DNA of 64,000 nt from RU20A sp042610495 (GCF_042610495.1 NZ_JBHGAP010000001.1:1426001-1490000), one strand, 5' to 3'; shown: positions 51,622-61,189, numbered from the stretch's first letter. Program-made: numbers and translations. The notes: a model not told the origin generated them from the letters alone.

Positions 51622-52539
51622 TCACTCCATTGCGTCGAGCAGTCGGCCAAGCGAGAGGACAAGTTTGCGGTCGAAGAGATGGCCGCGGTCGAACATCCAG
51701 TGGATGGCCTGTTCGCGTGTCCAGGCACGCTTGTAGGGTCTAACCGTCGTCAGGGCGTCAAAGACATCGCAGACCGTGGACAGGCGCACGATCTGGCTGA
51801 TTTCATCACCGGAAAGGCCGAGCGGATAGCCACTGCCATCCAGGGCCTCGTGATGCAGGCGGCAGATGTCGAGCACCATCTGCGGAACGCCGGGATAGCG
51901 CTTCAGAATGTCATAGCCGATCTGTGGGTGGGTGCGAATGACCTTGCGTTCCGCATCGGTCAGTTCGCCCTGCTTCTTCAGGATCGCGTCGGGAATGAAG
52001 AGCTTTCCGAGGTCATGCAGCAGGCCGGCCGTGGCAAGCAGTTGAATGGCATCCGCATCCATGCCGGTGGCGGCGCCGAGGCGCGCCATGAGGCCGGCGA
52101 CGGCAATGGAATGCACGAATGTGCCCTGGTCCTTGCTCTTCAGCCGCGTCATCTGCAGCAGAACGGCGGGCGCTTCCGTCACGCTGTCGACGAGGGACGC
52201 TGCGGCCGGCTGGAGCGAATCGAAATCGAATTCGTCGCCTTGACGGATGACGTCGAGACTGTCGCCGAGAACCTTGATGTTGTTGGCAATGGCCGTGCGC
52301 GTCCGCGCCGCGACGACGGGGTCCGCCGCCTTGGCGCTTCGCCCGGCCGTCGAGTCGATGGAGACGGTGCTGCGCGCCGCATTCACCAGAACGAGGTCAG
52401 CCGAAGACGCGACGATCGCACGATAGTCAAGCTCTGTCTCGAGCAGAAACCGCCGCTTGGCGAATTCCGCCTCAGGACACATGACGGCTTCGATGAACAT
52501 CCCCTTACGAAGGGATTTCTTCGGAACGTTAACAAGCAC
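51622..52539 (-). CDS. HD-GYP domain cyclic-di-GMP phosphodiesterase
   Basis: A 305-residue protein predicted to hydrolyse c-di-GMP. An N-terminal DUF3391-like segment (VPKKSLRKGMFIEAV) leads to the HD-GYP domain with LLHDLGKLFIPDAIL, HHEALDGSGYP and VCDVFDALTTVRPYK; HD and GYP residues are intact. I place the start at GTG 52539 (reading MLVNVPKKSLRKG); a TTG at 52551 is four codons longer. The window's diguanylate cyclase at 12047 is the opposing activity. Confidence 0.9.
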   Translation of the reverse strand: MLVNVPKKSLRKGMFIEAVMCPEAEFAKRRFLLETELDYRAIVASSADLVLVNAARSTVSIDSTAGRSAKAADPVVAARTRTAIANNIKVLGDSLDVIRQGDEFDFDSLQPAAASLVDSVTEAPAVLLQMTRLKSKDQGTFVHSIAVAGLMARLGAATGMDADAIQLLATAGLLHDLGKLFIPDAILKKQGELTDAERKVIRTHPQIGYDILKRYPGVPQMVLDICRLHHEALDGSGYPLGLSGDEISQIVRLSTVCDVFDALTTVRPYKRAWTREQAIHWMFDRGHLFDRKLVLSLGRLLDAME

Positions 52540-52551
52540 ACCCAACCCCAA

Positions 52552-52921
52552 TTCAGGCGTTCATCATGTTGAGCGAACCCGTTTCCGCCGGGTCTCGCAG
52601 GCACCTGTTCCAGACCGTATCATGGCCCGGAACCCGCCTCGCGAACCACCGGCGATACCTGCAAATCCGCGAGGACCTGAGCATGCACCAACTGTTCTTA
52701 ACTTAGAATAAAAGCACTTATAAAATCAACCGATGATGGTTGCGGTGGAACCGCGCGCGCCGGACGCAATCTTTTCAGGAACCGCGCGGGACTGGCGGCA
52801 CCGCCGACCTGCCGTCGCCAGACGGGAACGACGTGGTAGCCTCCGCCAAAGCGCTCGCGGGCCATCTGCCGCCTGCCCGCAAAATGCAGGTGCGCCGGAG
52901 CATGCGATACGGTTCCGGCTG
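52552..52921. other. 370-bp intergenic region upstream of HD-GYP gene
   Basis: Between the HD-GYP gene and the ABC-F gene, both on the minus strand. An AT-rich stretch at 52690-52730 (TTAGAATAAAAGCACTTATA) may be promoter DNA. ORFs here are short and without features. Confidence 0.4.
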
Positions 52922-54544
52922 TCAGGCGTGGATGCCTGGCGCTTCCTGGCCGGTGCGGGCGACATATTCGTGATAGCCGCCATCGTAGCGCAGCACGCCC
53001 TCCGGCGTCAGTTCCAGAACGCGGTTCGACAGGGCGCCGAGGAAGTGGCGGTCGTGGGACACGAAGATCATCGTGCCCTCGAAGGTCGAGAGCGCCTTCA
53101 CCAGCATGTCCTTGGTGTCGAGGTCGAGGTGGTTGGTCGGCTCGTCCAGAACCAGAAGATTCGGCGGATCGAACAGCATCATTGCCATGACGAGGCGCGC
53201 CTTTTCTCCGCCCGAGAGAACGCGGCAGCGCTTTTCGATATCGTCGCCGGAAAAGCCGAAGCAGCCGGCAAGCGCCCGGAGCGGCCCCTGCCCGGCCCGC
53301 GGAAAGGCGTTTTCGAGTGCTTCGAAGATCGTCTCCTCGCCATCGAGCATTTCCATGGCATGCTGGGCGAAGTAGCCCATCTTCACGCTGGCGCCGAGAT
53401 TGACGGTCCCCTCGTCCGGCGTGCTGGCCCCGGCAATCAGCTTCAGGAGCGTCGATTTGCCCGCGCCGTTGATGCCGAGGATCGACCAGCGCTCCCGCCG
53501 GCGGATGGTGAAGTCGAGCCCGTCATAGATCACACGGTCGCCATAGGCCTTGCGCACGTTCTTGATGACGACGACATCCTCGCCCGAGCGCGGCGCGGGC
53601 TGGAAATCGAAGGCCACCACCTGTCGGCGGCGCGGCGGTTCCACACGGTCGATCTTGTCGAGCTTCTTGACGCGGCTCTGCACCTGGGCAGCATGGGAAG
53701 CGCGCGCCTTGAAGCGCTCGATGAACTTGATTTCCTTGGCGAGCATGGCCTGCTGACGCTCGAACTGCGCCTGCTGCTGCTTCTCCGCCTGCGCCCTTTG
53801 CTCTTCGTAGAAGGCGTAGTCACCATTATAGGTTGTAAGTCCACCTCCGTCGATTTCGAGGATCTTGTCGACGATGCGGTTCATGAAGGCGCGGTCGTGC
53901 GAGGTCATCATCAGCGCGCCGTCATAGCCGCGCAGGAAGTTTTCCAGCCAGATCAGGCTTTCGAGATCGAGGTGGTTGGAAGGTTCGTCGAGCAGCATCA
54001 CATCGGGGCGCATCAGCAGGATGCGGGCAAGCGCCACGCGCATCTTCCAGCCGCCCGAAAGCCCGCCGACATCGCCGTCCATCATCGACTGGCTGAAGGA
54101 AAGCCCGGCCAGCACCTCGCGGGCGCGGCCCTCCAGCGCGTAGCCGTCCAGTTCCTCGTAGCGCGCCTGCACTTCGCCGTAGCGCTCGATGATCTCGTCC
54201 ATGCGGTCCAGCTGGTCGGGATCGCTCATCGCCGCCTCGAGGCTCGCAAGCTCCGCCGCCACCTCGCTGACGGGCCCCGCGCCGTTCATGACCTCCTGCA
54301 CGGCGCTGCGGCCGGCCATCTCGCCAACATCCTGGTCGAAATAGCCGATCGAAACGCCGCGATCGACGGAGATCTGCCCCTCGTCGGGCTGGTCCTGCCC
54401 GGTGATCATGCGAAACAGCGAGGACTTGCCGGCCCCGTTCGGACCGACGAGACCGATCTTCTCGCCCTTGTTGAGCGCAGCGGACGCCTCGATGAACAGG
54501 ATACGGTGGCTGAGCTGCTTGCTGATATTGTCGATGCGGATCAT
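52922..54544 (-). CDS. ABC-F family ATPase (ribosome-associated)
   Basis: A soluble twin-ATPase of the ABC-F family, which acts on ribosomes in translation or antibiotic protection. The 540-residue protein has GPNGAGKSSLF, LSGGWKMRVALA and LLDEPSNHLD in domain one, a charged Gln-rich linker (~240-300, EEQRAQAEKQQQAQFERQQ), and GINGAGKSTLL, LSGGEKARLVM and VLDEPTNHLD in domain two. No transmembrane part. The start MIRIDNISKQL is the family N-terminus. It lacks the long Uup-type C-terminal coiled coil. Confidence 0.92.
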   Translation of the reverse strand: MIRIDNISKQLSHRILFIEASAALNKGEKIGLVGPNGAGKSSLFRMITGQDQPDEGQISVDRGVSIGYFDQDVGEMAGRSAVQEVMNGAGPVSEVAAELASLEAAMSDPDQLDRMDEIIERYGEVQARYEELDGYALEGRAREVLAGLSFSQSMMDGDVGGLSGGWKMRVALARILLMRPDVMLLDEPSNHLDLESLIWLENFLRGYDGALMMTSHDRAFMNRIVDKILEIDGGGLTTYNGDYAFYEEQRAQAEKQQQAQFERQQAMLAKEIKFIERFKARASHAAQVQSRVKKLDKIDRVEPPRRRQVVAFDFQPAPRSGEDVVVIKNVRKAYGDRVIYDGLDFTIRRRERWSILGINGAGKSTLLKLIAGASTPDEGTVNLGASVKMGYFAQHAMEMLDGEETIFEALENAFPRAGQGPLRALAGCFGFSGDDIEKRCRVLSGGEKARLVMAMMLFDPPNLLVLDEPTNHLDLDTKDMLVKALSTFEGTMIFVSHDRHFLGALSNRVLELTPEGVLRYDGGYHEYVARTGQEAPGIHA

Positions 54545-54731
54545 GGAACGGTCGGGCCTGAGGACTGCGGCCGCGCGAAGGCCGGGGCGATGCTTGGCTG
54601 GCCTTTGCCACGCCCGCCGCCCAAAGGAAAGACCGGGAGCGGGGCTTTCCTCCGCAAGCCCGTTCAAAGCCGTGCTGCCTTGGGCTATCGTGTCGGCAGG
54701 GCAACAGCACTGGAACAGCTGGGAGGCATCC

Positions 54732-55364
54732 ATGTACAGAACGAAGACCGGGTCGCGACAACGATATGCCGCCATGCTGTCGCTGGGCCTGCTCGCTTTG
54801 GCGGTGCCGGCCGCTCCGGGCATGGCCGCCGGCAAGGGCCCGACCTTCGATTGCCGCAAGGTCGAGAAGGGTTCGATCGCCGAGCGGGTCTGCAACGATC
54901 CGAAACTGTCGGCCGCCGACCGGAAGCTCGACGCCGTCTATCGTCAGGCAGCTCGGAAAGCGAAGAACGAACACCCGCCGCTCCTTGCCGCCGAGCAGCG
55001 CGGCTGGATCAAGGGCCGCGACGAATGCTGGAAGGCGAAGGACATCGGCGACTGCATTGCCTTCGCCTACGAAAACCGCATTGCCGAACTGCAGGCACGC
55101 TACCGGCTGGTGAAGTCTCTGGGCCCGTACCGCTGGATCTGCGATGAGAACCCGGCCAATGAGGTGATCACCACCTTCTTCAAGACCGAACCACCGACCA
55201 TGATCGCCGAGCGCGGCGACGAGACATCGCTGATGTTTGCCGCGCCGGCCGCCAGCGGCGCCCGCTATGCCGGGCGCAACGAGACCTTTTGGGAGCACCA
55301 GGGCGAGGCGACCATCACCTGGGGTTACCAGGCGCCGGAAATGACCTGCCGTCCGGCAAAATGA
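54732..55364 (+). CDS. LprI-like plus MliC-like lysozyme-inhibitor protein
   Basis: A 210-residue exported protein. A signal peptide (~1-33, MLSLGLLALAVPAAPGMA) is followed by a DUF1311/LprI-type domain (FDCRKVEKGSIAERVCNDPKLSAADRKLDAVYRQA, with Cys pair and DECWK) and a C-terminal MliC-like domain (YRWICDEN … FWEHQGEATITWGYQAPEMTC). Both families bind or inhibit lysozyme, so a periplasmic role in resisting host lysozyme is plausible. GGGAGG lies 5 nt before the ATG. It is divergent from the ABC-F gene. Confidence 0.82.
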   Translation: MYRTKTGSRQRYAAMLSLGLLALAVPAAPGMAAGKGPTFDCRKVEKGSIAERVCNDPKLSAADRKLDAVYRQAARKAKNEHPPLLAAEQRGWIKGRDECWKAKDIGDCIAFAYENRIAELQARYRLVKSLGPYRWICDENPANEVITTFFKTEPPTMIAERGDETSLMFAAPAASGARYAGRNETFWEHQGEATITWGYQAPEMTCRPAK

Positions 55365-55404
55365 ACCGTGCGCGGCCCGCCTCGCCCGGATGTGCCGGGC
55401 GGGG

Positions 55405-56460
55405 TTACGGCGTCTCGCCCCAGGTTTCAGCGAGCACGCGAAGCCAGTTTTCCCGGAGAAGCTTGGCAAGATCGTCCCCGCGGTAGCCCGCGTCGCTCAA
55501 GGCATCGACCAGCACCTGGGTGCCGGATGCATCGCCGATTTCGGCGGGGATCGTCGCGCCGTCGTAGTCCGAGCCGATCGCCACGCAGTCGATCCCCATG
55601 CGCTCGACCATGTAGTCGATATGGCGGATCAGGTCGGACATGGGCGTCAGCGCATTTTCGAGCCCGTCTTCACGCAGCATGGTCGTCGCGAAATTGAGGC
55701 CGACCACGCCCTTTCGTTCGGCAATGGCATCCATCTGCCGGTCGGTGACGTTGCGGGCAACGGGCGTGAGCGCATGGGCATTCGAGTGGCTGTGCACCAG
55801 CGGCCGTGTCGAGACGCGCGCCACATCCCAGAACCCCTTTTCCGTCATGTGGGCGCAGTCGACGAGAATGCCCATCGTGTCGCAGGCCCTGACCAGCGCC
55901 TCGCCCGCTTCCGTCAGGCCGGGCCCCGTATCGGGCGAGCGGGGAAAGGCGAAGGGAACTCCGTGACCGAAGATCGTGTGACGGCTCCAGACCGGCCCCA
56001 GCGAGCGCAGGCCGGCAGCGTAGAAGACGTCAAGTTCTGACAGGTCCGCGCCAATCGCCTCGCAGCCTTCCATGTGCAGGACCGCGGCAAACACCCCGTC
56101 GGCCATGGCGTTCCTGATATCGCCGACCGAACGACACAGGCGCCAGGCCCCGGCACGGTCAAGCCGCAGGGCAATCGAGGCCATGTCCAGCGCAATGCCG
56201 AGCGAAGGCTGCCGCTCGAGCGGCGCAGACATGGGCGTATCATAATGGCCGTTTTCGTCCGGCTGCCGCAGGATCAGGCCGCCCGAGGGAATGTAGATCG
56301 CGCAAAGCCCGCCGGCCAACCCTCCCTCGCGGGCGCGCGGCGCATCGATATGGCCGTTGGCCGCGCCGTTGACGAAATCGGCGACCGGGTCGCCGCCACC
56401 TCGCTTCAGCGACCAGAGGCGCAAGAGAACGTCGTTGTGACCGTCGAATACCGCCTGCAT
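55405..56460 (-). CDS. Membrane-dipeptidase family (M19) peptidase
   Basis: A 351-residue zinc dipeptidase cleaving dipeptides, including D-amino-acid ones. M19 metal motifs are complete: DGHNDVL (His-x-Asp), HMEGCEAIG (bridging Glu), LVHSHSNAHAL, NFATTML and GSDYDG. No signal peptide is evident, so it is probably cytoplasmic. It is convergent with the LprI/MliC gene (40-bp gap). Confidence 0.92.
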   Translation of the reverse strand: MQAVFDGHNDVLLRLWSLKRGGGDPVADFVNGAANGHIDAPRAREGGLAGGLCAIYIPSGGLILRQPDENGHYDTPMSAPLERQPSLGIALDMASIALRLDRAGAWRLCRSVGDIRNAMADGVFAAVLHMEGCEAIGADLSELDVFYAAGLRSLGPVWSRHTIFGHGVPFAFPRSPDTGPGLTEAGEALVRACDTMGILVDCAHMTEKGFWDVARVSTRPLVHSHSNAHALTPVARNVTDRQMDAIAERKGVVGLNFATTMLREDGLENALTPMSDLIRHIDYMVERMGIDCVAIGSDYDGATIPAEIGDASGTQVLVDALSDAGYRGDDLAKLLRENWLRVLAETWGETP

Positions 56461-56798
56461 GGTCTGCCTTTCCGGGAATGTTGCGCCACCGTCTGGCGGA
56501 CGGCGTGAATCATTGTGCGATGGGAGGCGACGGTACTGGACCCACCCCTCCGCATCAATGCCGCGCTCCCGCCAACCACGCAGAGCCCACGATGTTCCCG
56601 TGGGAAGGCGCTGCCGGCCCGGATTTGAAGCCTTGCGAATATGGCGATTTGTGGCAAAGGTAGCACCCTGGCCGGCAAGGACACCGTGGCCGGCGAAGAA
56701 GAAATGACATGCGGGCCACGGGGCGAAGGATCGCCACCGGCCCGCCGCGGCGGACTGGCGGCTTCAAGCCTCGGAAACGCCCGCGGAACGGGAGAGCC
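56461..56798. other. 338-bp divergent region between dipeptidase and hydrolase genes
   Basis: The region carries both start regions. I see no gene, repeat or convincing operator; GGGAGAG at 56790-56796 is the ribosome site of the hydrolase. Confidence 0.4.
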
Positions 56799-58064
56799 AT
56801 GACGGCGGTCACGACGGTATTCAAGCGGCTGACACTGGTGATAGCGTCTGCCGCTCTGCTGTACGCCTGCGCCGGACGACCGGAAGGCGTGCTCATCCCG
56901 AACGGGACAGCGCCCGGCGCAAGCGAGGTGAACCTTCTCGTCGCGACAACGCGTGCGCCCTCCACCGAGCCTGGCGTCCTCTTTGGCGGCGATCGCGGCG
57001 ACCAGATCTCGGTCGCCTCAATCGTTGTGTCCATCCCGCCGGATCAAAACCGCAAGATCGGCCAGGTTCAGTGGCCGCAGACATTGCCGGCCGATCCACG
57101 CAAGGAGTTTTCGACGGTCAGCGTCACGCCGCTCGATGATGACACAGGCGTCAATCTCTGGGCGAAGGACAACATTCCGAAGAGCCGGCGCATGCTGATC
57201 TTCGTGCATGGCTTCAACAATCGCTACGAAGACGCCGTCTATCGCTTCGCCCAGATCGTGCATGATTCCAAGGCGGATGTGGCGCCGGTGCTCTTCACAT
57301 GGCCCTCGCGCGCCAGCGTCTTCGATTACGTCTATGACCGCGAGAGCACCAACTATTCCCGCGATGCGCTGGAGGACTTGCTGCGCAAGGCCGCCAACAG
57401 CCCGAAGGTCGGCGAAATCACCGTCATGGCCCATTCCATGGGCACCTGGCTTGCCATGGAATCGCTGCGCCAGATGGCCATCCGCGACGGCCGCGTCGCG
57501 CCCAAGATCAGGAACGTCATCCTCGCCTCTCCGGACATCGACGTGGATGTCGTGGCCAAGCAGTGGGAGCAGATGGGCCGGGACAAGCCGCATTTCACCA
57601 TCTTCGTCTCCCGCGACGACCGGGCGCTGGCTGCCTCGCGCATCATCGCCGGCGATATCGACCGCCTCGGCCAGATCGACCCGACCGTCGAGCCCTATCG
57701 CAGCGCGCTGGAGCAGCGCGGCATTACCGTCTTCGACCTCACCGATCTCGACAGCGATGACGACTTGAACCACGGCAAGTTCGCCGAAAGCCCTGAAGTG
57801 GTGAAACTCATCGGCAACCGCCTGATCGCCGGCCAGACGATTACTGACAGCAATATCGGCCTCGGCGATCGTCTGGGTGCTGTGGCGCTCGGCGCGGCCC
57901 AGACGGTGGGCACAGCCGCCAGCGTCGCCGTGTCCACGCCGATCCTCGTCTTCGACCCGAAGACCCGGGAGAACTACGACGAACAGTGGCAACGCCTCGG
58001 CCGCTCCGTGCAGAACACGGTCGGCACCACCGGCACCCATGTGAAGGCAAAGCCACAGCCATGA
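56799..58064 (+). CDS. Lipoprotein alpha/beta hydrolase (DUF900)
   Basis: A 421-residue esterase-like protein. MTAVTTVFKRLTLVIASAALLYAC has a lipobox ending at Cys24, so it is likely lipid-anchored. The DUF900 hydrolase domain shows VHGFNNRYEDAVYRFAQI and the nucleophile elbow AHSMGTW with downstream Asp and His candidates (SRDDRAL; DLNHGKF). The C-terminal ~80 residues are not typical of hydrolases. The LacI regulator start overlaps its stop (ATGA), so it is co-translated with it. Confidence 0.87.
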   Translation: MTAVTTVFKRLTLVIASAALLYACAGRPEGVLIPNGTAPGASEVNLLVATTRAPSTEPGVLFGGDRGDQISVASIVVSIPPDQNRKIGQVQWPQTLPADPRKEFSTVSVTPLDDDTGVNLWAKDNIPKSRRMLIFVHGFNNRYEDAVYRFAQIVHDSKADVAPVLFTWPSRASVFDYVYDRESTNYSRDALEDLLRKAANSPKVGEITVMAHSMGTWLAMESLRQMAIRDGRVAPKIRNVILASPDIDVDVVAKQWEQMGRDKPHFTIFVSRDDRALAASRIIAGDIDRLGQIDPTVEPYRSALEQRGITVFDLTDLDSDDDLNHGKFAESPEVVKLIGNRLIAGQTITDSNIGLGDRLGAVALGAAQTVGTAASVAVSTPILVFDPKTRENYDEQWQRLGRSVQNTVGTTGTHVKAKPQP

Positions 58065-59077
58065 ACCTCAAGGAATTCGCCAGCCATCTCGGCCTGTCGC
58101 AGACGACGGTCAGCCGGGCGCTGAGCGGCTATCCGGAGGTCCGCGCCGAAACCCGCGAACGCGTGATGCGTGCCGCCCGCGAGCTCGGCTACCGGCCGAA
58201 CACGGCCGCCATCGGCCTTGCCACCGGCCGGGCCGGCGCGATCGGCATCGTGCTGCGCGGCACGGGCTTCGGCCCGCATGCAACGGAATTCCTGGGCGGC
58301 CTTGGCGGCCGCCTCCAGGCCGACGACATCGACATGCTGATCTCGACGGTGGAAAGCGAGGAGGCGGAACTGTCGATCTACCGCCGGCTGGCCGCCAGCA
58401 AGCGCGTCGATGGCTTCGTACTGCACTCGCCGCGCCTCGGCGATCCCCGTCTTGCGCTGCTGGAAGAGCTCGGCCTGCCCTTCATCGTCCATGGCCGCGC
58501 GCAGGCGCCCGGCTGCGCCTTTCTCGACATCGACAACAGGGGCGCGACCCGGCAGGCGACCCGCCTGCTCCTCGATTTCGGCCACCGCCGCATCGCCCTT
58601 GTCAACGGCCACCGCGGCATGGTCTTTGCCGAACACCGCCACGAAGGCTATTGCGAGGCGCTCGGTGAGGCCGGCATCGCCATCGATCCCTCGCTGACCG
58701 GCAATGGCGACTTCACCGACGAAATGGGCTTCCGCCTCACCCAGTCCTTCCTCGCCGGTGCCCATCCGCCGACCGCGATCATCGCAGGCTCCATGATGTC
58801 CGCACTCGGCGCCATGCGCGCCATCCGCGCGGCCGGGCTGACGGCCGGCGAGGATGTCTCCCTCATCGCCCATGACGATGTCTTCGCCTATCTCAGCCCC
58901 GAAAACCTCATTCCGACGCTCACGACCACACGCTCCTCCATCCGCGCCGCCGGCACCCGCATCGCCGAACTCCTGCTGCAACGCCTGAAAGGCCGGCCGG
59001 CGGAAGAGTTGCGCGAGGTCTGGCCGGTCGAACTCGTCATCCGCCGCTCGACGGGACGGCCACGGGCGACGGGGTGA
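58061..59077 (+). CDS. LacI-family transcriptional regulator
   Basis: A 338-residue repressor. HTH at residues 1-25 (MNLKEFASHLGLSQTTVSRALSGYPEV), hinge RPNTAA, then a periplasmic-binding-protein-like sensor. The MNLKEFA opening resembles the AglR/ThuR group that controls alpha-glucoside and trehalose genes in rhizobia. It is convergent with thuB-thuA, whose promoter has LacI-type palindromes, and is a good candidate for their regulator. Coupled to the hydrolase by a 4-nt overlap. Confidence 0.88.
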   Translation: MNLKEFASHLGLSQTTVSRALSGYPEVRAETRERVMRAARELGYRPNTAAIGLATGRAGAIGIVLRGTGFGPHATEFLGGLGGRLQADDIDMLISTVESEEAELSIYRRLAASKRVDGFVLHSPRLGDPRLALLEELGLPFIVHGRAQAPGCAFLDIDNRGATRQATRLLLDFGHRRIALVNGHRGMVFAEHRHEGYCEALGEAGIAIDPSLTGNGDFTDEMGFRLTQSFLAGAHPPTAIIAGSMMSALGAMRAIRAAGLTAGEDVSLIAHDDVFAYLSPENLIPTLTTTRSSIRAAGTRIAELLLQRLKGRPAEELREVWPVELVIRRSTGRPRATG

Positions 59078-59147
59078 GATGCCGGCTGTAGTCTACGATT
59101 GGCACGGAGGGGTGCCCAAGGGGCGCATTGCCCCAACCGCCATCATT

Positions 59148-59258
59148 GCCCCCAGCCGTCATCCTCGCCCCCAGCCGTCATCCTCGGTCTTGACCCGAGG
59201 ATCCACACGCCGGGCACCGAGTCCGCCGCATGGATGCTCGGGTCAAGCCCGAGCATGA
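59148..59258. repeat. Tandem repeat plus alphaproteobacterial palindromic repeat
   Basis: A 19-bp unit GCCCCCAGCCGTCATCCTC is repeated head-to-tail (59148-59166, 59167-59185), overlapping the first of two hairpins: CCTCGG/CCGAGG (59182-59200) and TGCTCGGG/CCCGAGCA (59235-59255). The two hairpins form a larger inverted pair with TCATC/GGATCCA ends, a repeat type widespread in alphaproteobacteria. It lies between convergent lacI and thuB and may stop transcription. Confidence 0.75.
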
Positions 59259-59307
59259 CGCAGGAGAAGGACTTACCGCCACAAGCGGGCCGAGGCGCAA
59301 CCCTACC

Positions 59308-60357
59308 TCACACCTTCATTTCCCGCCGCTCCGTCTCCGTCGCGAAAGAGAGGTCCAGCACGCGCTGCAAGGTCGCTGCGCGGCGGAAATCCGGCTCCTG
59401 GCTGTGGCCGGTGGTGACGGCGTCCACGAAGCGCTGGTAGTTGGTCGGCACCGTACCGGCGTCGATGTCGCGCCAGGTTCCGGTCTCGATGTCCTCGCCG
59501 AGGCACCCTTTCAGGGTCGAGCCCTGCGGGGTGTGGATCACCTCCAGCGCGCCGCGGTCGCCGTGCAGCTTCAGGCGCAGTTCGTTGAGATGGCCGGTCG
59601 CCCAGCGGCTGGAATGGACGACACCCATGGCGCCGTTGGAAAACTCCACCGTCATGGCGAAGCTGTCATTGGCGTCGAGGTCGTAGTCGCCGATGCGGTT
59701 TTCCGGCGCCTTGTCGAAGGTCTTCAGCCGCGTGAAGATGCGCTCCACATCCGCCGCGCTGCCATAGCTCGCAAAGTCGAGAATGTGGATGCCGACATCG
59801 CCGAGAACCCCGTTCGAGCCGTGCTTGCGCGACAGCCGCCAGAGCCACTGTGCCTCCTTCGCCCAGTCGCCCCAGGCCTTGGAGACCAGCCAGCTCTGGA
59901 GATAGGAGGCCTCGATGTGGCGCACGCGCCCGATCGTGCCATCCAGCACCATCTGCCGCGCCACCTGCAACGGTGCGACATTGCGATAGGTGAGGTTGAC
60001 CATGCCGATCAGACCGGCCTTCTCCGCCGCCGTCGCCATCTCGTCGGCTTCGGCATAGGTCTCGGCCAGCGGCTTTTCGCACAGGACATGCTTGCCGGCC
60101 GCGATCAGTTGCAGGGTGGTTCGGTAGTGGATGCGGTCTGGCGTCACATTCGTGGCCGCGTCGAAGCCGCCCCATTCGATCGCCGCCTCTAGCGAGGGAA
60201 AGGTCTTCGGAATGGCATGCCGCTCCGCAAAGGCTGCGGCCCGGGCCGGGTCCACATCCACGCAGGCGACCATCTCCACGCCATCGATGGCCGAAAAGGC
60301 GGCGGCGTGGCTGTTGGCCATGCCGCCCGTACCGAGCACCAGAAGACGGATCGTCAT
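59308..60357 (-). CDS. thuB: ThuB-like Gfo/Idh/MocA oxidoreductase
   Basis: A 349-residue NAD(P)-dependent dehydrogenase. GTGGMANSHAAAFS (Rossmann) and CEKPLAETYAEADEM with the catalytic Lys are followed by VGIHILDFASYG. Its stop codon region is 230 bp from the convergent LacI gene. The start overlaps the thuA stop (TGATG), the thuAB arrangement known from Sinorhizobium trehalose/maltitol/sucrose catabolism, where ThuA and ThuB are linked to 3-keto-disaccharide formation. The thuEFGK transporter genes are absent here. Confidence 0.85.
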   Translation of the reverse strand: MTIRLLVLGTGGMANSHAAAFSAIDGVEMVACVDVDPARAAAFAERHAIPKTFPSLEAAIEWGGFDAATNVTPDRIHYRTTLQLIAAGKHVLCEKPLAETYAEADEMATAAEKAGLIGMVNLTYRNVAPLQVARQMVLDGTIGRVRHIEASYLQSWLVSKAWGDWAKEAQWLWRLSRKHGSNGVLGDVGIHILDFASYGSAADVERIFTRLKTFDKAPENRIGDYDLDANDSFAMTVEFSNGAMGVVHSSRWATGHLNELRLKLHGDRGALEVIHTPQGSTLKGCLGEDIETGTWRDIDAGTVPTNYQRFVDAVTTGHSQEPDFRRAATLQRVLDLSFATETERREMKV

Positions 60358-61142
60358 CAGCGATACCCCGCCTCGCCGGCCTGATGCAGCTTCGGGCCGC
60401 GCTCCTCGATCGGCTCCAGCGCCTTTTCGACCGGCACGTTCGGCGCATCATGGATCGCCGCGTAGGTGCCCTGCGGGTTGTGCGCCCACTTCACCGAATT
60501 CGTCAGCACGCGATGCACGTTGGCATCGTGATAGGTCGGGTAGGTCTCGTGTCCGGGGCGGAAGTAGAAGATGTTCCCGGCGCCGCGCCGCCAGGTCAGC
60601 CCCGAACGGAAGACTTCGCCGCCCTGGAACCAGGAGATGAACACGGTCTCCAGCGGTTCCGGCACCGAGAACTGCTCGCCATACATCTCCTCGTTTTCCA
60701 GCACGAAGTTCTCGTCGAGCCCTTCGGCGATGGGATGGCGGGGATTGATGACCCAGATGCGCTCGCGTTCGCCCGCCTCGCGCCACTTCAGCGCGCAGGG
60801 CGTACCCATGAGCCGCTTGAAGGGCTTGGAGAAATGGCCGGAATGCAGCACGATCAGGCCCATGCCTTCCCACACGCGCGCCGCGACCCGCTCGACGATG
60901 CCATCGTCCACCGCGCCGTGATCCTTGTGGCCCCACCAGAGCAGCACGTCCGTCTCGGCCAGCCGATCGACGGACAGCCCGTGCTCCGGCTCCTGCAGCG
61001 TCGCCGTCGTGGCGGTGATCGCCGGATCGGCGTTCAGCGCCCGGGCAATGGTCGTGTGCATGCCCTCGGGATAGATGCTGCGGACAACATCATTGGTCTG
61101 CTCATGGATGTTCTCGCCCCAAACGACCGCTCTGATCGCCAT
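60357..61142 (-). CDS. thuA: ThuA, trehalose-utilisation domain protein
   Basis: A 261-residue class-I-amidotransferase-like protein. It begins AIRAVVWGENIHEQTNDVVRSIYPEGMHTTIARAL and contains LLWWGHKDHGAVDD, VLHSGHFSKPFKRLMGT and YFRPGHETYPTYHDANV, all ThuA signatures; length matches Sinorhizobium ThuA. Role: with ThuB, breakdown of trehalose-type disaccharides via 3-keto intermediates (family knowledge). Palindromic operators lie 48-82 nt upstream of the start. Confidence 0.9.
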   Translation of the reverse strand: MAIRAVVWGENIHEQTNDVVRSIYPEGMHTTIARALNADPAITATTATLQEPEHGLSVDRLAETDVLLWWGHKDHGAVDDGIVERVAARVWEGMGLIVLHSGHFSKPFKRLMGTPCALKWREAGERERIWVINPRHPIAEGLDENFVLENEEMYGEQFSVPEPLETVFISWFQGGEVFRSGLTWRRGAGNIFYFRPGHETYPTYHDANVHRVLTNSVKWAHNPQGTYAAIHDAPNVPVEKALEPIEERGPKLHQAGEAGYR

Positions 61143-61189
61143 GACGTCACGCCTTTCCGGTCCGCTATCGGGACCCCAGATGGATGGAA

